Counted from the stretch's first letter, positions 55,681-63,675 are shown. The stretch: 64,000 bases of DNA from JABDQZ01 sp050049775 (GCA_050049775.1 JASFVP010000011.1:5009-69008); one strand, 5' to 3'. Made by a program: numbers and translations. Notes: generated by a model from the sequence alone, not told the origin.

Positions 55681-56538
55681 TCATTCGGGTAGTTTTCCAG
55701 TGATGGCCATCACATTCAAGCCCAGCACCGGCCAGTGCCTGTGTTTGGCAAGCCGTCGCAAAAAAGGTTCTATTGCTTCTTCCACCACAGCAGCATGTTG
55801 CGGACTGGCATGTCTGACGCGCAGTTGTCCGTCGACGGGTACCAGCAAGGCGTGGTGTGTGATCAACAGCGGCGCATCTTCACGTGGTTGCCTGACGACG
55901 GATAGCAGGGCAACCTGCCTGATGTGACCGGCAACAGCGTGAAATTGTTTCAGCGGAATATACGGCAGGGAAATGCTTTTTTCCGGCAGATTCTTAGCAT
56001 CGAGTTTATGCACGATACGCCATTGACGTGCCGCCCAGATTGCCGGTGAGATGCTTGCCTGTAAGCTGCGGCTGTGCGGGCCACCCAGTATTGCAGTGAT
56101 ATCAGACAATACCTGTTGTTGGTGCAAATCCGCCAGCCACTGAAATTCAGGCAAATGACGGCGAGTAGCAAAGCTGGGAATACCGCCGGAGTAACGGATT
56201 TTATTGAGTATTTCCGGAATTTCGTTGTCGCTGTCGGCCAGGGCAGAGGCCAGTACGGTTTCCACATAAGTGGTGCAATCAAATGCATCGAACCGAATCA
56301 GAGGATCCGGGTCAATACCCTGGCCTTCACCGAGGGGCGAATCAAGATAGGCTTTGCCCAGCAGTCGGGCAGAAATACTATCGAGTCGTTTTTCGAACGT
56401 TGTTTGATCTTGTGCCGATGTTAACGGCTCCGGTCTTGATTCACTTGCCTGAGTTGCATGGCTGAGAGCGGCGCACAGCAGGAATACCGAACAGGCAGGG
56501 AGTATGTGTTGTCGCCAGCGGTCAGTTTTCCGAGGCAT
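55681..56538 (-). CDS. DUF1460 / amidase-like exported protein (second gene of operon)
   Basis: A 285-residue exported protein of the DUF1460 family, described as N-acetylmuramoyl-L-alanine amidase-like with a papain/NlpC-type fold. The family motif FDAFDCTTYVET contains the putative nucleophile Cys88; candidate histidines are His228-His229 in ITHHALLV and His243 in VRHASP. An N-terminal hydrophobic stretch (about 13-30) is the signal peptide. ATG 56538 is preferred to TTG 56544. It overlaps the upstream gene by 17 bases, and its stop touches the ATG at 55680, so the three genes are coupled. Confidence 0.85.
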   Translation of the reverse strand: MPRKTDRWRQHILPACSVFLLCAALSHATQASESRPEPLTSAQDQTTFEKRLDSISARLLGKAYLDSPLGEGQGIDPDPLIRFDAFDCTTYVETVLASALADSDNEIPEILNKIRYSGGIPSFATRRHLPEFQWLADLHQQQVLSDITAILGGPHSRSLQASISPAIWAARQWRIVHKLDAKNLPEKSISLPYIPLKQFHAVAGHIRQVALLSVVRQPREDAPLLITHHALLVPVDGQLRVRHASPQHAAVVEEAIEPFLRRLAKHRHWPVLGLNVMAITGKLPE

Positions 56539-57091
56539 TTTCAAAAGGCTTTTTTGCCAGCCATTGCTTTAAGGGCTGAATGTAGGGTGGCTGGCCGTTA
56601 TCCAGATACCATGAATCGACAGCGTACTGTTGTTGGCTGTGATTATCCTTGATGACCGCCGTCCAGTGGACATCAATAATCCAGACGCCGCGGCGTTGTC
56701 TGGGCTGGACCTCATGATGTTTGAGCCAGCCAGCCTGCTGTAATAAATGCAGGTAGGTCGTGCTGTTGCGTGATTCCGAGATGCAATCGAGCTGGCCCGG
56801 CTGGCCTGAGCCGGCGTAATTTTTGCCCAGATCACGCCAGGTGCCGGTGATGTGGCCAACCTCCTGCTCAAGATAGGCAATGGCCTTGCGTATGGCGGCC
56901 CGTTCCTGGTCGGCATTCTGGACAGATTGAAACAGCTCCTGCACAGGGTTCAGTTGTGGCGCAGTGAGTGAAACCTGTGCCCCTTTATCACAATGGTAAT
57001 CAGTGCAGACGAAAAAAGGCTCAGAACCGAGCGCGTTATCTGCGCTTGCCAATAAAAACAGGCAGGATAGACTGGTGATTACCGTTTTCAT
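56522..57091 (-). CDS. Exported Cys-His-Asp hydrolase-like protein (first gene of operon)
   Basis: A 189-residue exported protein. The signal peptide is about 22 residues (ending NALGS). The C-terminal half has LDCISESRNSTTYLHLL (Cys103), DVHWTAVI (His142) and YAVDSWYLDNG (Asp159): a Cys-His-Asp order like transglutaminase/papain-fold enzymes. I know similar uncharacterised proteobacterial proteins but no function. Two further cysteines (Cys29, Cys34) near the mature N-terminus may form a disulfide. It opens a three-gene operon and is divergent from the phosphatase-like lipoprotein gene. Confidence 0.75.
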   Translation of the reverse strand: MKTVITSLSCLFLLASADNALGSEPFFVCTDYHCDKGAQVSLTAPQLNPVQELFQSVQNADQERAAIRKAIAYLEQEVGHITGTWRDLGKNYAGSGQPGQLDCISESRNSTTYLHLLQQAGWLKHHEVQPRQRRGVWIIDVHWTAVIKDNHSQQQYAVDSWYLDNGQPPYIQPLKQWLAKKPFENASEN

Positions 57092-57160
57092 TTTCTGAGT
57101 CCGGTTTTTGCAAATCTGTTGCTAAATAAAAATAGCGGATCTGAATCAGGGAGGGCAAGT

Positions 57161-57682
57161 ATGTCTGTATCAACAATAAGAAATCTGGCGCTGATTTTTC
57201 TGCTGGCTCTGGCCGGGCTGGCGGGCTGTTCAACAGCGATCAAATCGCCGGAAGGCACGACCACCACTGTGATTCTGGTGCGACATGCCGAGCGCACCAC
57301 CTTTACCAAAGTGCTGACCGAGGCCGGTAAAAAACGGGCTGCCGCCCTGGTACGGACACTCGATGGTATCGAGATTGATGCCATCTACAGCCCCGATCTG
57401 GTGCGAAATATCGATACCGTCAAGCCGCTGGCGCAGCAGCGCGGCCTGACGATTATCCTGGTTGACAGCAAGCCAGATACCCAGGAAGTGGCCAAACGTT
57501 TGCTCCATGATCATCCGGGCAGCACGGTTTTGTGGGTCGGCAATACCACCAACCTGCCAAGCATTTATGCGGATCTCGGCGGTCAAGGCGAGGCGCCAAT
57601 GCAATATGGCGACCTGTTCATTCTCAACGTTCCGGATAAGGGGTTTACCAAAGTCACCAAAAAATACTTTGGTTATGAATAG
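57161..57682 (+). CDS. Histidine-phosphatase-fold lipoprotein lacking the second catalytic His
   Basis: A 173-residue lipoprotein (lipobox LAGC, Cys23) with the histidine phosphatase fold. The first motif is intact (LVRHAER, His42), and LTEAGKKRA and IYSPDLVRN fit the family. The second catalytic histidine, normally in VGHSN-x-P, is replaced: the segment reads VGNTTNLP with Asn128. Activity may be lost or altered, leaving a binding role. ATG 57161 follows GGGAGG; the frame is open upstream to 57119 but without a signal peptide. It overlaps the next gene by eight bases. Confidence 0.85.
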   Translation: MSVSTIRNLALIFLLALAGLAGCSTAIKSPEGTTTTVILVRHAERTTFTKVLTEAGKKRAAALVRTLDGIEIDAIYSPDLVRNIDTVKPLAQQRGLTIILVDSKPDTQEVAKRLLHDHPGSTVLWVGNTTNLPSIYADLGGQGEAPMQYGDLFILNVPDKGFTKVTKKYFGYE

Positions 57683-58685
57683 CTGTGGGGGCTGCAGGCC
57701 GGTCACGGTTATCTCTCACGGGTTTGCCGGTCTGTTGTTGCTCGCGTTTCTGGTCGGTTGTACCGAAAAACAATACATCACACCCGATCGGATCGTTGAG
57801 GATGCGCACGGCGGTGGCAGTTTGTTGCGGGCCGCCCGATATGAGCAGATTGTGGCGTCCGGTGGCTGGAGTGGCGATGTAAAACTCTGGCGTCTGCAAG
57901 ATGCCGGTTTGTTGCTGAAGATGCGGCATCATCAGGGGCATATCACCGGTCTGGCGTTTATCGACCGGGATCAGGCGCTCGTCAGTACGGCTTATGATGG
58001 CAGGATAGTCGTTACTGATCTGAGTGGTCGCGTCATTCGAGGCGCGATGACGGCAGAACCGATTACCGCGATGGTGTTGTCCGAGTCGGATGATTTGTTG
58101 ATTACCGGGCACAAAAGTGGCGACATACACCTGTGGTCGCTCGAGCAGTTGCAAATCCGCCAGAGTTTGTATTTCAACAACGACCGGGTCCGGGCGCTGG
58201 CTTATGAGCAGGGGAGTGGCTTGCTGGCATCGGCCGATGCCGACGCTGGTGTATTCTTGTGGCAGCGGCAAAAAGGCCTGCAAACTCGACTTCGACTGCA
58301 TAAGGATATCCGTACCCTGGCGTTTGCTCCGGATGCTTCCGCGCTGTATGGCGGCAGCTGGTTCGATCTGTATCGTTGGGATTTGCCGGATATGCGTCAG
58401 CACGTCATTGCAACAGACCATGCCGGCATCATCGTCAGCATGAAATTCGATCAGCAGGGCGATCGCCTGTACTCAATCAGCCGTCAGACCGATTCGGTGG
58501 TGCTGGCGTTGGCCCCGCTTGATGGTCGGTTGCAGAAAAGGTTTTTTCGTCACAGCCTGTGTGGCTCGTCGCTTGAGTTGAGCGCACAAGACCGCTATCT
58601 GGTTTCCTCGAGCGATGATGCCAGTATCAGCATCTGGGAGCTGCAATCCTCCGATGATGCCATGGTGGCGGAAACAGCCCAATAA
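57675..58685 (+). CDS. WD40-like beta-propeller lipoprotein
   Basis: A 336-residue lipoprotein. The signal peptide ends at FLVGC (Cys29). The rest is made of WD40-like repeats, about seven, with WSGDVKLWRL, GHKSGDIHLWSL, ADAGVFLWQR and DDASISIWEL blade ends. Such propellers are usually protein-binding platforms. ATG 57675 overlaps the phosphatase-like gene stop by eight bases, so the two proteins are made together and may form a complex on the same membrane. A much longer frame back to 57462 lacks a signal peptide and lies inside the upstream gene. Confidence 0.85.
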   Translation: MNSCGGCRPVTVISHGFAGLLLLAFLVGCTEKQYITPDRIVEDAHGGGSLLRAARYEQIVASGGWSGDVKLWRLQDAGLLLKMRHHQGHITGLAFIDRDQALVSTAYDGRIVVTDLSGRVIRGAMTAEPITAMVLSESDDLLITGHKSGDIHLWSLEQLQIRQSLYFNNDRVRALAYEQGSGLLASADADAGVFLWQRQKGLQTRLRLHKDIRTLAFAPDASALYGGSWFDLYRWDLPDMRQHVIATDHAGIIVSMKFDQQGDRLYSISRQTDSVVLALAPLDGRLQKRFFRHSLCGSSLELSAQDRYLVSSSDDASISIWELQSSDDAMVAETAQ

Positions 58686-58707
58686 AAAGCCCCGGACTTA
58701 CCGGGGC
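58683..58707 (-). terminator. Terminator between the WD40 gene and rpiA
   Basis: GCCCCGG (58689-58695) and CCGGGGC (58701-58707) around a five-base loop. The T-run (TTTTTATT) is on the minus strand, so it mainly ends rpiA; the plus strand lacks a T-run. Confidence 0.85.
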
Positions 58708-58735
58708 CTCGATGTGATTCAGGGCGCAGGCCGTT

Positions 58736-59395
58736 TCAGGGCAGAATGGTTTTTGCGCCATTCGGTGTGCCGAGAATCAGCACATCCGCCGGACGGCGTG
58801 CAAACAGGCCGACGGTGACGACGCCGACAATCTGGTTCATCTGCTCTTCAAGCTTGACCGGTTCCATGATCCTGAGGTTGTGAATGTCGAGAATGACGTT
58901 GCCATTGTCGGTTACAAAATTTTCGCGCCAGACCGGCGTGCCGCCCAGCTTGACGATTTCGCGAGCGACATAACTTCTTGCCATTGGAATCACTTCCACC
59001 GGTAACGGAAATTCACCCATGACGTCCACCAGCTTGGATTCATCGGCGATGCAGACGAACTTCTTGCTGGCTGCTGCGACGATTTTTTCACGCGTCAAAG
59101 CACCGCCGCCGCCCTTGATCAGGTGCAGGAATTTATTGGATTCGTCCGCGCCATCGACATAAATTTCCAGTTCGCCGACGGCGTTGAGGTCGTATACCGG
59201 AATGCCATGTGCTTTCAGACGTTCGGTTGAGGCTTCCGAACTTGACACGGCACCATCAAATTTGTGCTTCAGCGGTGCGATCAGGTCGATGAAATGATTT
59301 ACGGTGGAACCGGTGCCGACGCCGATCACGCCTTCGTCGGGCAGGTACTCGAGTGCGGCCTGTGCCGCGACTTTTTTCATTTCATCTTGATTCAT
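58736..59395 (-). CDS. rpiA: Ribose-5-phosphate isomerase A
   Basis: RpiA (219 residues, as in E. coli) interconverts ribose-5-phosphate and ribulose-5-phosphate in the pentose phosphate pathway. GVGTGSTVNHFI (substrate phosphate loop), DGADESNKFLHLIKGGGGALTREKI and the VIPMARSYVAREI stretch are all characteristic. It is divergent from ilvA, a common gammaproteobacterial order. Confidence 0.98.
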   Translation of the reverse strand: MNQDEMKKVAAQAALEYLPDEGVIGVGTGSTVNHFIDLIAPLKHKFDGAVSSSEASTERLKAHGIPVYDLNAVGELEIYVDGADESNKFLHLIKGGGGALTREKIVAAASKKFVCIADESKLVDVMGEFPLPVEVIPMARSYVAREIVKLGGTPVWRENFVTDNGNVILDIHNLRIMEPVKLEEQMNQIVGVVTVGLFARRPADVLILGTPNGAKTILP

Positions 59396-59518
59396 CGGTT
59401 ACTCCAGAGTCGCTTTTACGATTATGATAGTGGCGGATGTTAACAGAAACTCCGGTAATCCACGCAATATTGCGCAGGTTGCGGATGAATTCAGTCAAAT
59501 AGCGGTTGTATTTTTGCC

Positions 59519-61054
59519 ATGCCACAGAATTACGTGAAAAAAATCCTTCAGGCCAGAATTTATGACGTGGCCATTGAAACTCCCCTGGATGCCGCGCCGC
59601 GCCTGTCCAAGCGGCTTGGCAATGATGTGTTGCTCAAGCGCGAAGATCTACAGCCGGTATTTTCTTTCAAGCTGCGTGGCGCCTATAACCGCATGTCGCA
59701 TCTGACTGAGCAGGAGAGGGCGGCGGGTGTGATCGCGGCCTCAGCCGGCAATCACGCCCAGGGGGTGGCTTTGTCCGCCAGCATGCTGGGCATACAGGCG
59801 CTGATCGTGATGCCGAAAACCACACCGCCGATCAAGGTGCAGGCGGTAAAAAGCCGTGGCGCCAAGGTGGTGTTGCATGGCGATTCTTACGATGAGGCTT
59901 ATGCGTTTGCCACGGAACTGGCGGCGGAAAAGCGGGCGACCTTTGTGCATCCGTTTGATGATCCTCTGGTGATCGCCGGCCAGGGCACCATCGCTATGGA
60001 AATCCTGCGCCAGCACAATCGCGATGTGGATTACATTTTTGTGCCGGTTGGTGGTGGTGGACTGATCGCCGGTATTTCGTCTTATGTGAAGTATGTCAGT
60101 CCGCATACCAAGGTCATTGGGGTGGAGCCGGAAGATGCGCCGACGCTGTACAGGGCATTGGAAGCGAAACGTCGCGTGACCCTGAAACAGGTCGGAATTT
60201 TTGCCGATGGTGTGGCTGTGGCGCAGATCGGCAAGGAGCCTTTTCGCATCGCCAGGCAATGTGTTGATGATGTCATTCTGGTCAGCACCGATGAGATCTG
60301 CGCCGCGATCAAGGACGTGTTTGACGAGACTCGCACCGTCGCCGAACCGGCTGGTGCCTTGTCGGTGGCCGGCCTGAAGAAATATGTGCAGGAAAAAAAG
60401 CTCGCTGGCAAACAGCTGGTCGCGATCGAAAGTGGTGCCAACATCAATTTTGACCGTTTGCGCCATGTGGCCGAGCGCGCCGAGCTCGGTGAGAAGAAAG
60501 AAGCGTTGCTGGCGGTGGAAATTCCGGAAAAGCCGGGTAGCTTCCTGGCTTTCTGCAAAGCGCTTGGCAAACGCGGCATTACCGAATTCAACTATCGTTA
60601 TGCCGATGCCTGCAGTGCCCAGATTTTCTGCGGTGTTGAGTTGAGCAATGGTGAGCAGGAACAGCAGGAGATCATTTCGCTACTCAGGGAAAAAGACTAC
60701 AAGGTGGTGGACCTGACCGAAAACGAGATGGCTAAGCTACATATCCGTTATATGGTCGGCGGGCATGCGCCGCAGGCGAAAAATGAACACGTGTTTCGCT
60801 TCATGTTCCCGGAGCGGCCGGGGGCTTTGCTGGATTTTCTCAAGGGTTTGAGTCGTGGCTGGAACATCAGCCTGTTCCATTATCGCAATCATGGTGCGGC
60901 CTACGGCCGGGTGCTGCTGGGGATTCAGTTGAGTGACGCTGACAAGGCCGAATTTCGCAAGTTTCTTACCCATTCGGGCTACAGCTTTTCGGAAGAAACC
61001 GATAATCCGGCTTACCAGTTGTTTGCCGGTTCACAGAAAATCTATCCGGCCTGA
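59519..61054 (+). CDS. ilvA: Threonine ammonia-lyase, biosynthetic
   Basis: IlvA (511 residues) converts threonine to 2-oxobutyrate for isoleucine synthesis. The PLP lysine is in FSFKLRGAYNRM (about residue 59), and the glycine-rich phosphate loop is VPVGGGGLIAGI. Two ACT-like regulatory domains (about 325-405 and 425-500) mark the isoleucine-inhibited biosynthetic form. No leader peptide or attenuator is evident in the 123-base gap to rpiA. Confidence 0.97.
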   Translation: MPQNYVKKILQARIYDVAIETPLDAAPRLSKRLGNDVLLKREDLQPVFSFKLRGAYNRMSHLTEQERAAGVIAASAGNHAQGVALSASMLGIQALIVMPKTTPPIKVQAVKSRGAKVVLHGDSYDEAYAFATELAAEKRATFVHPFDDPLVIAGQGTIAMEILRQHNRDVDYIFVPVGGGGLIAGISSYVKYVSPHTKVIGVEPEDAPTLYRALEAKRRVTLKQVGIFADGVAVAQIGKEPFRIARQCVDDVILVSTDEICAAIKDVFDETRTVAEPAGALSVAGLKKYVQEKKLAGKQLVAIESGANINFDRLRHVAERAELGEKKEALLAVEIPEKPGSFLAFCKALGKRGITEFNYRYADACSAQIFCGVELSNGEQEQQEIISLLREKDYKVVDLTENEMAKLHIRYMVGGHAPQAKNEHVFRFMFPERPGALLDFLKGLSRGWNISLFHYRNHGAAYGRVLLGIQLSDADKAEFRKFLTHSGYSFSEETDNPAYQLFAGSQKIYPA

Positions 61055-61076
61055 TGTGCTTTTGGCAGGCAAATAA

Positions 61077-61106
61077 AAAAAGACCCACTCGAAAGTGGGT
61101 CTTTTA
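61077..61106. terminator. Bidirectional terminator between ilvA and the histone-like gene
   Basis: AGACCCACT (61081-61089) and AGTGGGTCT (61094-61102) pair around CGAA. A/T runs on both sides suit both converging genes. Confidence 0.92.
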
Positions 61107-61116
61107 GTTTCAAGAG

Positions 61117-61455
61117 TTACCTCTTTTTCTTTGGCGCGACCTTGCGTTTGGTTGTGCTTGGTCTCGCCCGTGCTGCTTTCTTCTTAGCAACCTTCTTTTT
61201 AGCAACTTTCTTTTTAGCTGCCTTTTTCTTGGCAACCTTCTTTTTGGCTACCTTTTTCTTGGCGACTTTCTTTTTCGCCGCTTTTTTCTTGGCAACTTTT
61301 TTCTTAGCTACCTTCTTCTTGGCAACTTTCTTCTTAGCTACCTTTTTCTTTGCAACTTTCTTTTTTGCTACTACCTTTTTCTTAGCGACCTTCTTTTTGG
61401 CCGCCACCTTTTTCTTAGCGACTTTCTTTTTCGCTACCTTCTTTTTGATTGCCAT
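61117..61455 (-). CDS. Histone H1-like lysine/alanine-repeat protein
   Basis: A 112-residue, extremely basic protein built almost wholly from KKKVA/KKKAA units (about 20 repeats) after MAIKKK, ending in RARPSTTKRKVAPKKKR. It resembles the C-terminal domain of histone H1 and bacterial AlgP/Hc1-type proteins, which bind DNA without sequence specificity. It is unstructured by composition. The start at 61455 follows GGAGGG; a longer frame to 61491 does not. The repeated codons (AAG/AAA, GTA/GTT/GTC, GCT/GCC) make the DNA repetitive and prone to slippage. Confidence 0.85.
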   Translation of the reverse strand: MAIKKKVAKKKVAKKKVAAKKKVAKKKVVAKKKVAKKKVAKKKVAKKKVAKKKVAKKKAAKKKVAKKKVAKKKVAKKKAAKKKVAKKKVAKKKAARARPSTTKRKVAPKKKR

Positions 61456-61578
61456 TGTCTTCCCTCCAGAAGCAGCTTCTACAAAACTCAAAATGAGTAT
61501 AATTCAGTATTCAAGAAATACTAGGTTGTTGATAATAATAAAGTTAAATTTATTAACTTGTACTTAATTAACGACCTA

Positions 61579-62181
61579 TCAAAATAAAGCTTGAGAAAAT
61601 ACTCTGGCTTGCTTTTCAGTGATCACAGCATGCATTGGAATGTCCCATTCATTGTGATCAATGCTTTCCACATACTGACACTCATGCGCCAGTCCGATCA
61701 GCACGGGTTTTTTAATTTCACCCTGTGTTTTACAGGCTGAAAGAGTTCTGTCATAAAATCCACCGCCCATGCCTATGCGGTTGCCGCTAGCGTCAAAAGC
61801 CACCAGTGGCATGCAAATAATGTCGAGCGCCCAGGGTTTGATTCTTTGTTTGATTTGTATCGGTTCTGCGATATTGAAGCGATTTTTTTTTAATGGCTGA
61901 TTTTTTTTAAAAGGCAAAAACCAGAGCTTGTTGTGACCGAAAGGATAGAGTGCAGGCAGGTAACAATGTTTGTTGAGATGAAAAATGCGTTCGATGATGA
62001 GGTTGGTGTGCAGCTCGCCATCACCATGAAGATAAATGGCAATGCGTTTGGCGTTGATAAAACGTGGCAGTGACATGAGATGGGTTAAAACCGCCTGTTG
62101 ATGCAGTTGTTGTTGTTTGTCGGAGAGCTGACTGCGCCGGCGGCGGATGTGTTTTCGGATCTGGGCGTTGGTTTGTTTCAT
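61579..62181 (-). CDS. fau: 5-formyltetrahydrofolate cyclo-ligase
   Basis: A 200-residue ATP-dependent enzyme (ygfA) converting 5-formyl-THF to 5,10-methenyl-THF. The N-terminal IRKHIRRRRSQL and the catalytic C-terminal VAFDASGNRIGMGGGFYDRTL are diagnostic. It lies directly downstream of the 6S RNA gene, as in E. coli, and is probably co-transcribed from the 6S promoter. Confidence 0.93.
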   Translation of the reverse strand: MKQTNAQIRKHIRRRRSQLSDKQQQLHQQAVLTHLMSLPRFINAKRIAIYLHGDGELHTNLIIERIFHLNKHCYLPALYPFGHNKLWFLPFKKNQPLKKNRFNIAEPIQIKQRIKPWALDIICMPLVAFDASGNRIGMGGGFYDRTLSACKTQGEIKKPVLIGLAHECQYVESIDHNEWDIPMHAVITEKQARVFSQALF

Positions 62182-62204
62182 GCCGGCGGCAGGATCGATG
62201 AAAT

Positions 62205-62397
62205 TGAGCGTTCCCCACCTGTACCGTTATTGATCATTGTTCTTGAACCAATAGGCTCAAGTGGGAACAGCAGAGGTACTGTCAGGCTTTCCACAACGGG
62301 GTGGACATGCACACGAGTACGGCCTTATGTTCCCGGGGTAAGAATTAGGCTCAAGAAAATACCCGATCAATTGTCGAATACCGCAGGGAACGCCTGA
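62205..62397 (-). ncRNA. ssrS: 6S RNA
   Basis: The gap between zapA and fau holds a 190-base structured RNA on the minus strand. The ends pair (GCGTTCCC near 62386-62393 with GGGAACGC near 62208-62215). Near the 3' side CTTGAGCCTATTGGTTCAAG matches the conserved 6S hairpin CTTGAACC-GGTTCAAG, and CTTGAGCC on the 5' side resembles the second conserved block. 6S RNA mimics an open promoter and binds sigma-70 RNA polymerase. Ends are approximate. Confidence 0.9.
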
Positions 62398-62404
62398 ATT
62401 AAGG

Positions 62405-62410
62405 CTAATA
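62405..62410 (-). promoter_or_regulatory. -10 element for 6S RNA
   Basis: On the minus strand this reads TATTAG, about seven bases before the predicted 6S 5' end; it lies just past the zapA stop codon, with the -35 region inside zapA. Confidence 0.4.
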
Positions 62411-62419
62411 CCATTTGTC

Positions 62420-62734
62420 TTAAAGTTCCAGTTGATTTGTTTGATTTAGCGCAACTTCAACTTTATCTCTAAGGGATTTAATGCGTTTGCTCAGGCTGTC
62501 GGACAGACTTTCGCTGTCCTGGGTTTTGTGCAGCAGGTCGTGGGCAATGTTGAGAGCCGCCATTACGGCGATGCGGTCGGCGCCGATGACTGAGCCCTTG
62601 TCACGAATCTGGCGCATTTGCTCATTGAGGTAGCGTGCTGATTTTTCTAGGCCCTGAACTTCGTCGGGTTCACAGGCGATGCGGTATTCCTTGTCGAGGA
62701 TCTTGACGACAGTAGGCTGGCTTTTTGATTTCAC
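62420..62734 (-). CDS. zapA: Cell division protein ZapA
   Basis: ZapA (104 residues) bundles FtsZ protofilaments at the division ring. The N-terminal VVKILDKEYRIACEPDEVQGLEKSARYLNE and the helical core DRIAVMAALNIAHDLL are typical, followed by a C-terminal coiled coil. The start overlaps the stop of the upstream zapB-like gene by four bases. Confidence 0.95.
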   Translation of the reverse strand: MKSKSQPTVVKILDKEYRIACEPDEVQGLEKSARYLNEQMRQIRDKGSVIGADRIAVMAALNIAHDLLHKTQDSESLSDSLSKRIKSLRDKVEVALNQTNQLEL

Positions 62735-62964
62735 TTCCAGGCTTCCAGTGATTTGAGGCGGCTGATCATGGCTTCGATGCGGGTTCTGGCCAGTTCGGTT
62801 TTTTCCACCAGTGCGGCTTTTTCCGCCACCAGGCTTTCCTGGCGAACTTTCAGGCTTTTGTTTTCTTCCTTGAGGAAATGGCAGGCACGAATAAGTTCTT
62901 CAACCCGGACTTCCAGTGATTTGAAGTCCACATCGACAGTTGTTGTTTGTTCGTTTTGTGACAT
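62731..62964 (-). CDS. ZapB-like coiled-coil protein (TIGR02449 type)
   Basis: A 77-residue, almost entirely coiled-coil protein (LEVRVEELIRACHFLKEENKSLK) of the small family found upstream of zapA in many gammaproteobacteria, related in form to ZapB. It probably acts with ZapA at the division ring. The start MSQNEQ at 62964 has no ribosome-binding site and sits at the predicted transcription start, so it may be translated as a leaderless mRNA. Confidence 0.82.
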   Translation of the reverse strand: MSQNEQTTTVDVDFKSLEVRVEELIRACHFLKEENKSLKVRQESLVAEKAALVEKTELARTRIEAMISRLKSLEAWK

Positions 62965-62971
62965 GATGTGG

Positions 62972-63000
62972 ACTATAGATAACGCACCAGCGACGGTCAA
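62972..63000 (-). promoter_or_regulatory. Strong promoter of the zapB-like/zapA unit
   Basis: On the minus strand TTGACC (63000-62995) and TATAGT (62977-62972) are 17 bases apart. The predicted start (62964-62967) coincides with the ATG at 62964. Confidence 0.7.
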
Positions 63001-63090
63001 TCCACTGTCGCGCATGCTATGATGTTTTTTCGTTTTTCCGGGCTGTTTCCCCCGAAGTAAATGCACCGCCAAAGCGCGGTACCGATTGAA

Positions 63091-63675
63091 ATGAATGATT
63101 ACGATTTAATGCAATCCGAAACCGACGAGCTGTATCGACAATTACAGCGCGATCTCGATGCCGCAGACGCCAGCATGCAGGCGGCTGAAGTGCATGGTGT
63201 GATCTGTGGTCTGTTGAGTGTGCAAAAAGATTTGCCGCAGGGCTGGCTGACGGAGCTGTTTGATCAGGCTGGTGAAGGCGACTTGCTGGTGGCCGAATGT
63301 CGTCAGCAGATCCAGCGCATACACGAACTGACCGCCGGCCAGATGGACGGCCCTGGTCTGGGCATGTCCTTGTTATTGCCGGCGGATGATCAGCCCATCC
63401 AGGTCAAGGCCAGGGCAGTGGCCGACTGGTGTCAGGGCTACCTGTATGGTGTCGGCATTGCCGCCGGTGATGTTGAAAAATGCCTCAATGAGGATGGCCG
63501 TGAGGCGTTGCAGGATATCGCTGAAGTCACGCGCATGGACATCGACGCGTTACAGGATATCGAAGAAGAGCAGGATGCATTGACCGAAATCACTGAGTTT
63601 TTGTGGGTAGCCGCTATGCTGGTCCGCGAACATTTGAGTGCAGCCGAGGAAGAGGTCGGTAGTGACTACCACTGA
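63091..63675 (+). CDS. ygfB: YgfB/UPF0149 family protein
   Basis: A 194-residue protein of the UPF0149 (YgfB/YecA) family, placed as usual upstream of pepP and divergent from zapA. Family features are EVHGVICGLLSVQ near the start, the DWCQGYLYGVG helix (about 115-125) and the acidic C-terminus. In Pseudomonas aeruginosa YgfB affects ampDh3 expression and beta-lactam resistance; whether that holds here is unknown. ATG 63091 fits family length; ATG 63061 would add ten residues. Confidence 0.9.
   Translation: MNDYDLMQSETDELYRQLQRDLDAADASMQAAEVHGVICGLLSVQKDLPQGWLTELFDQAGEGDLLVAECRQQIQRIHELTAGQMDGPGLGMSLLLPADDQPIQVKARAVADWCQGYLYGVGIAAGDVEKCLNEDGREALQDIAEVTRMDIDALQDIEEEQDALTEITEFLWVAAMLVREHLSAAEEEVGSDYH

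Noticed and set aside
61140..61450. Short tandem repeats that could suggest a CRISPR array, and a 141-residue plus-strand frame
   Set aside because: The periodicity is 15 bases, coding for lysine/alanine units of the minus-strand histone-like gene, with no spacers; the plus-strand frame is its antisense.
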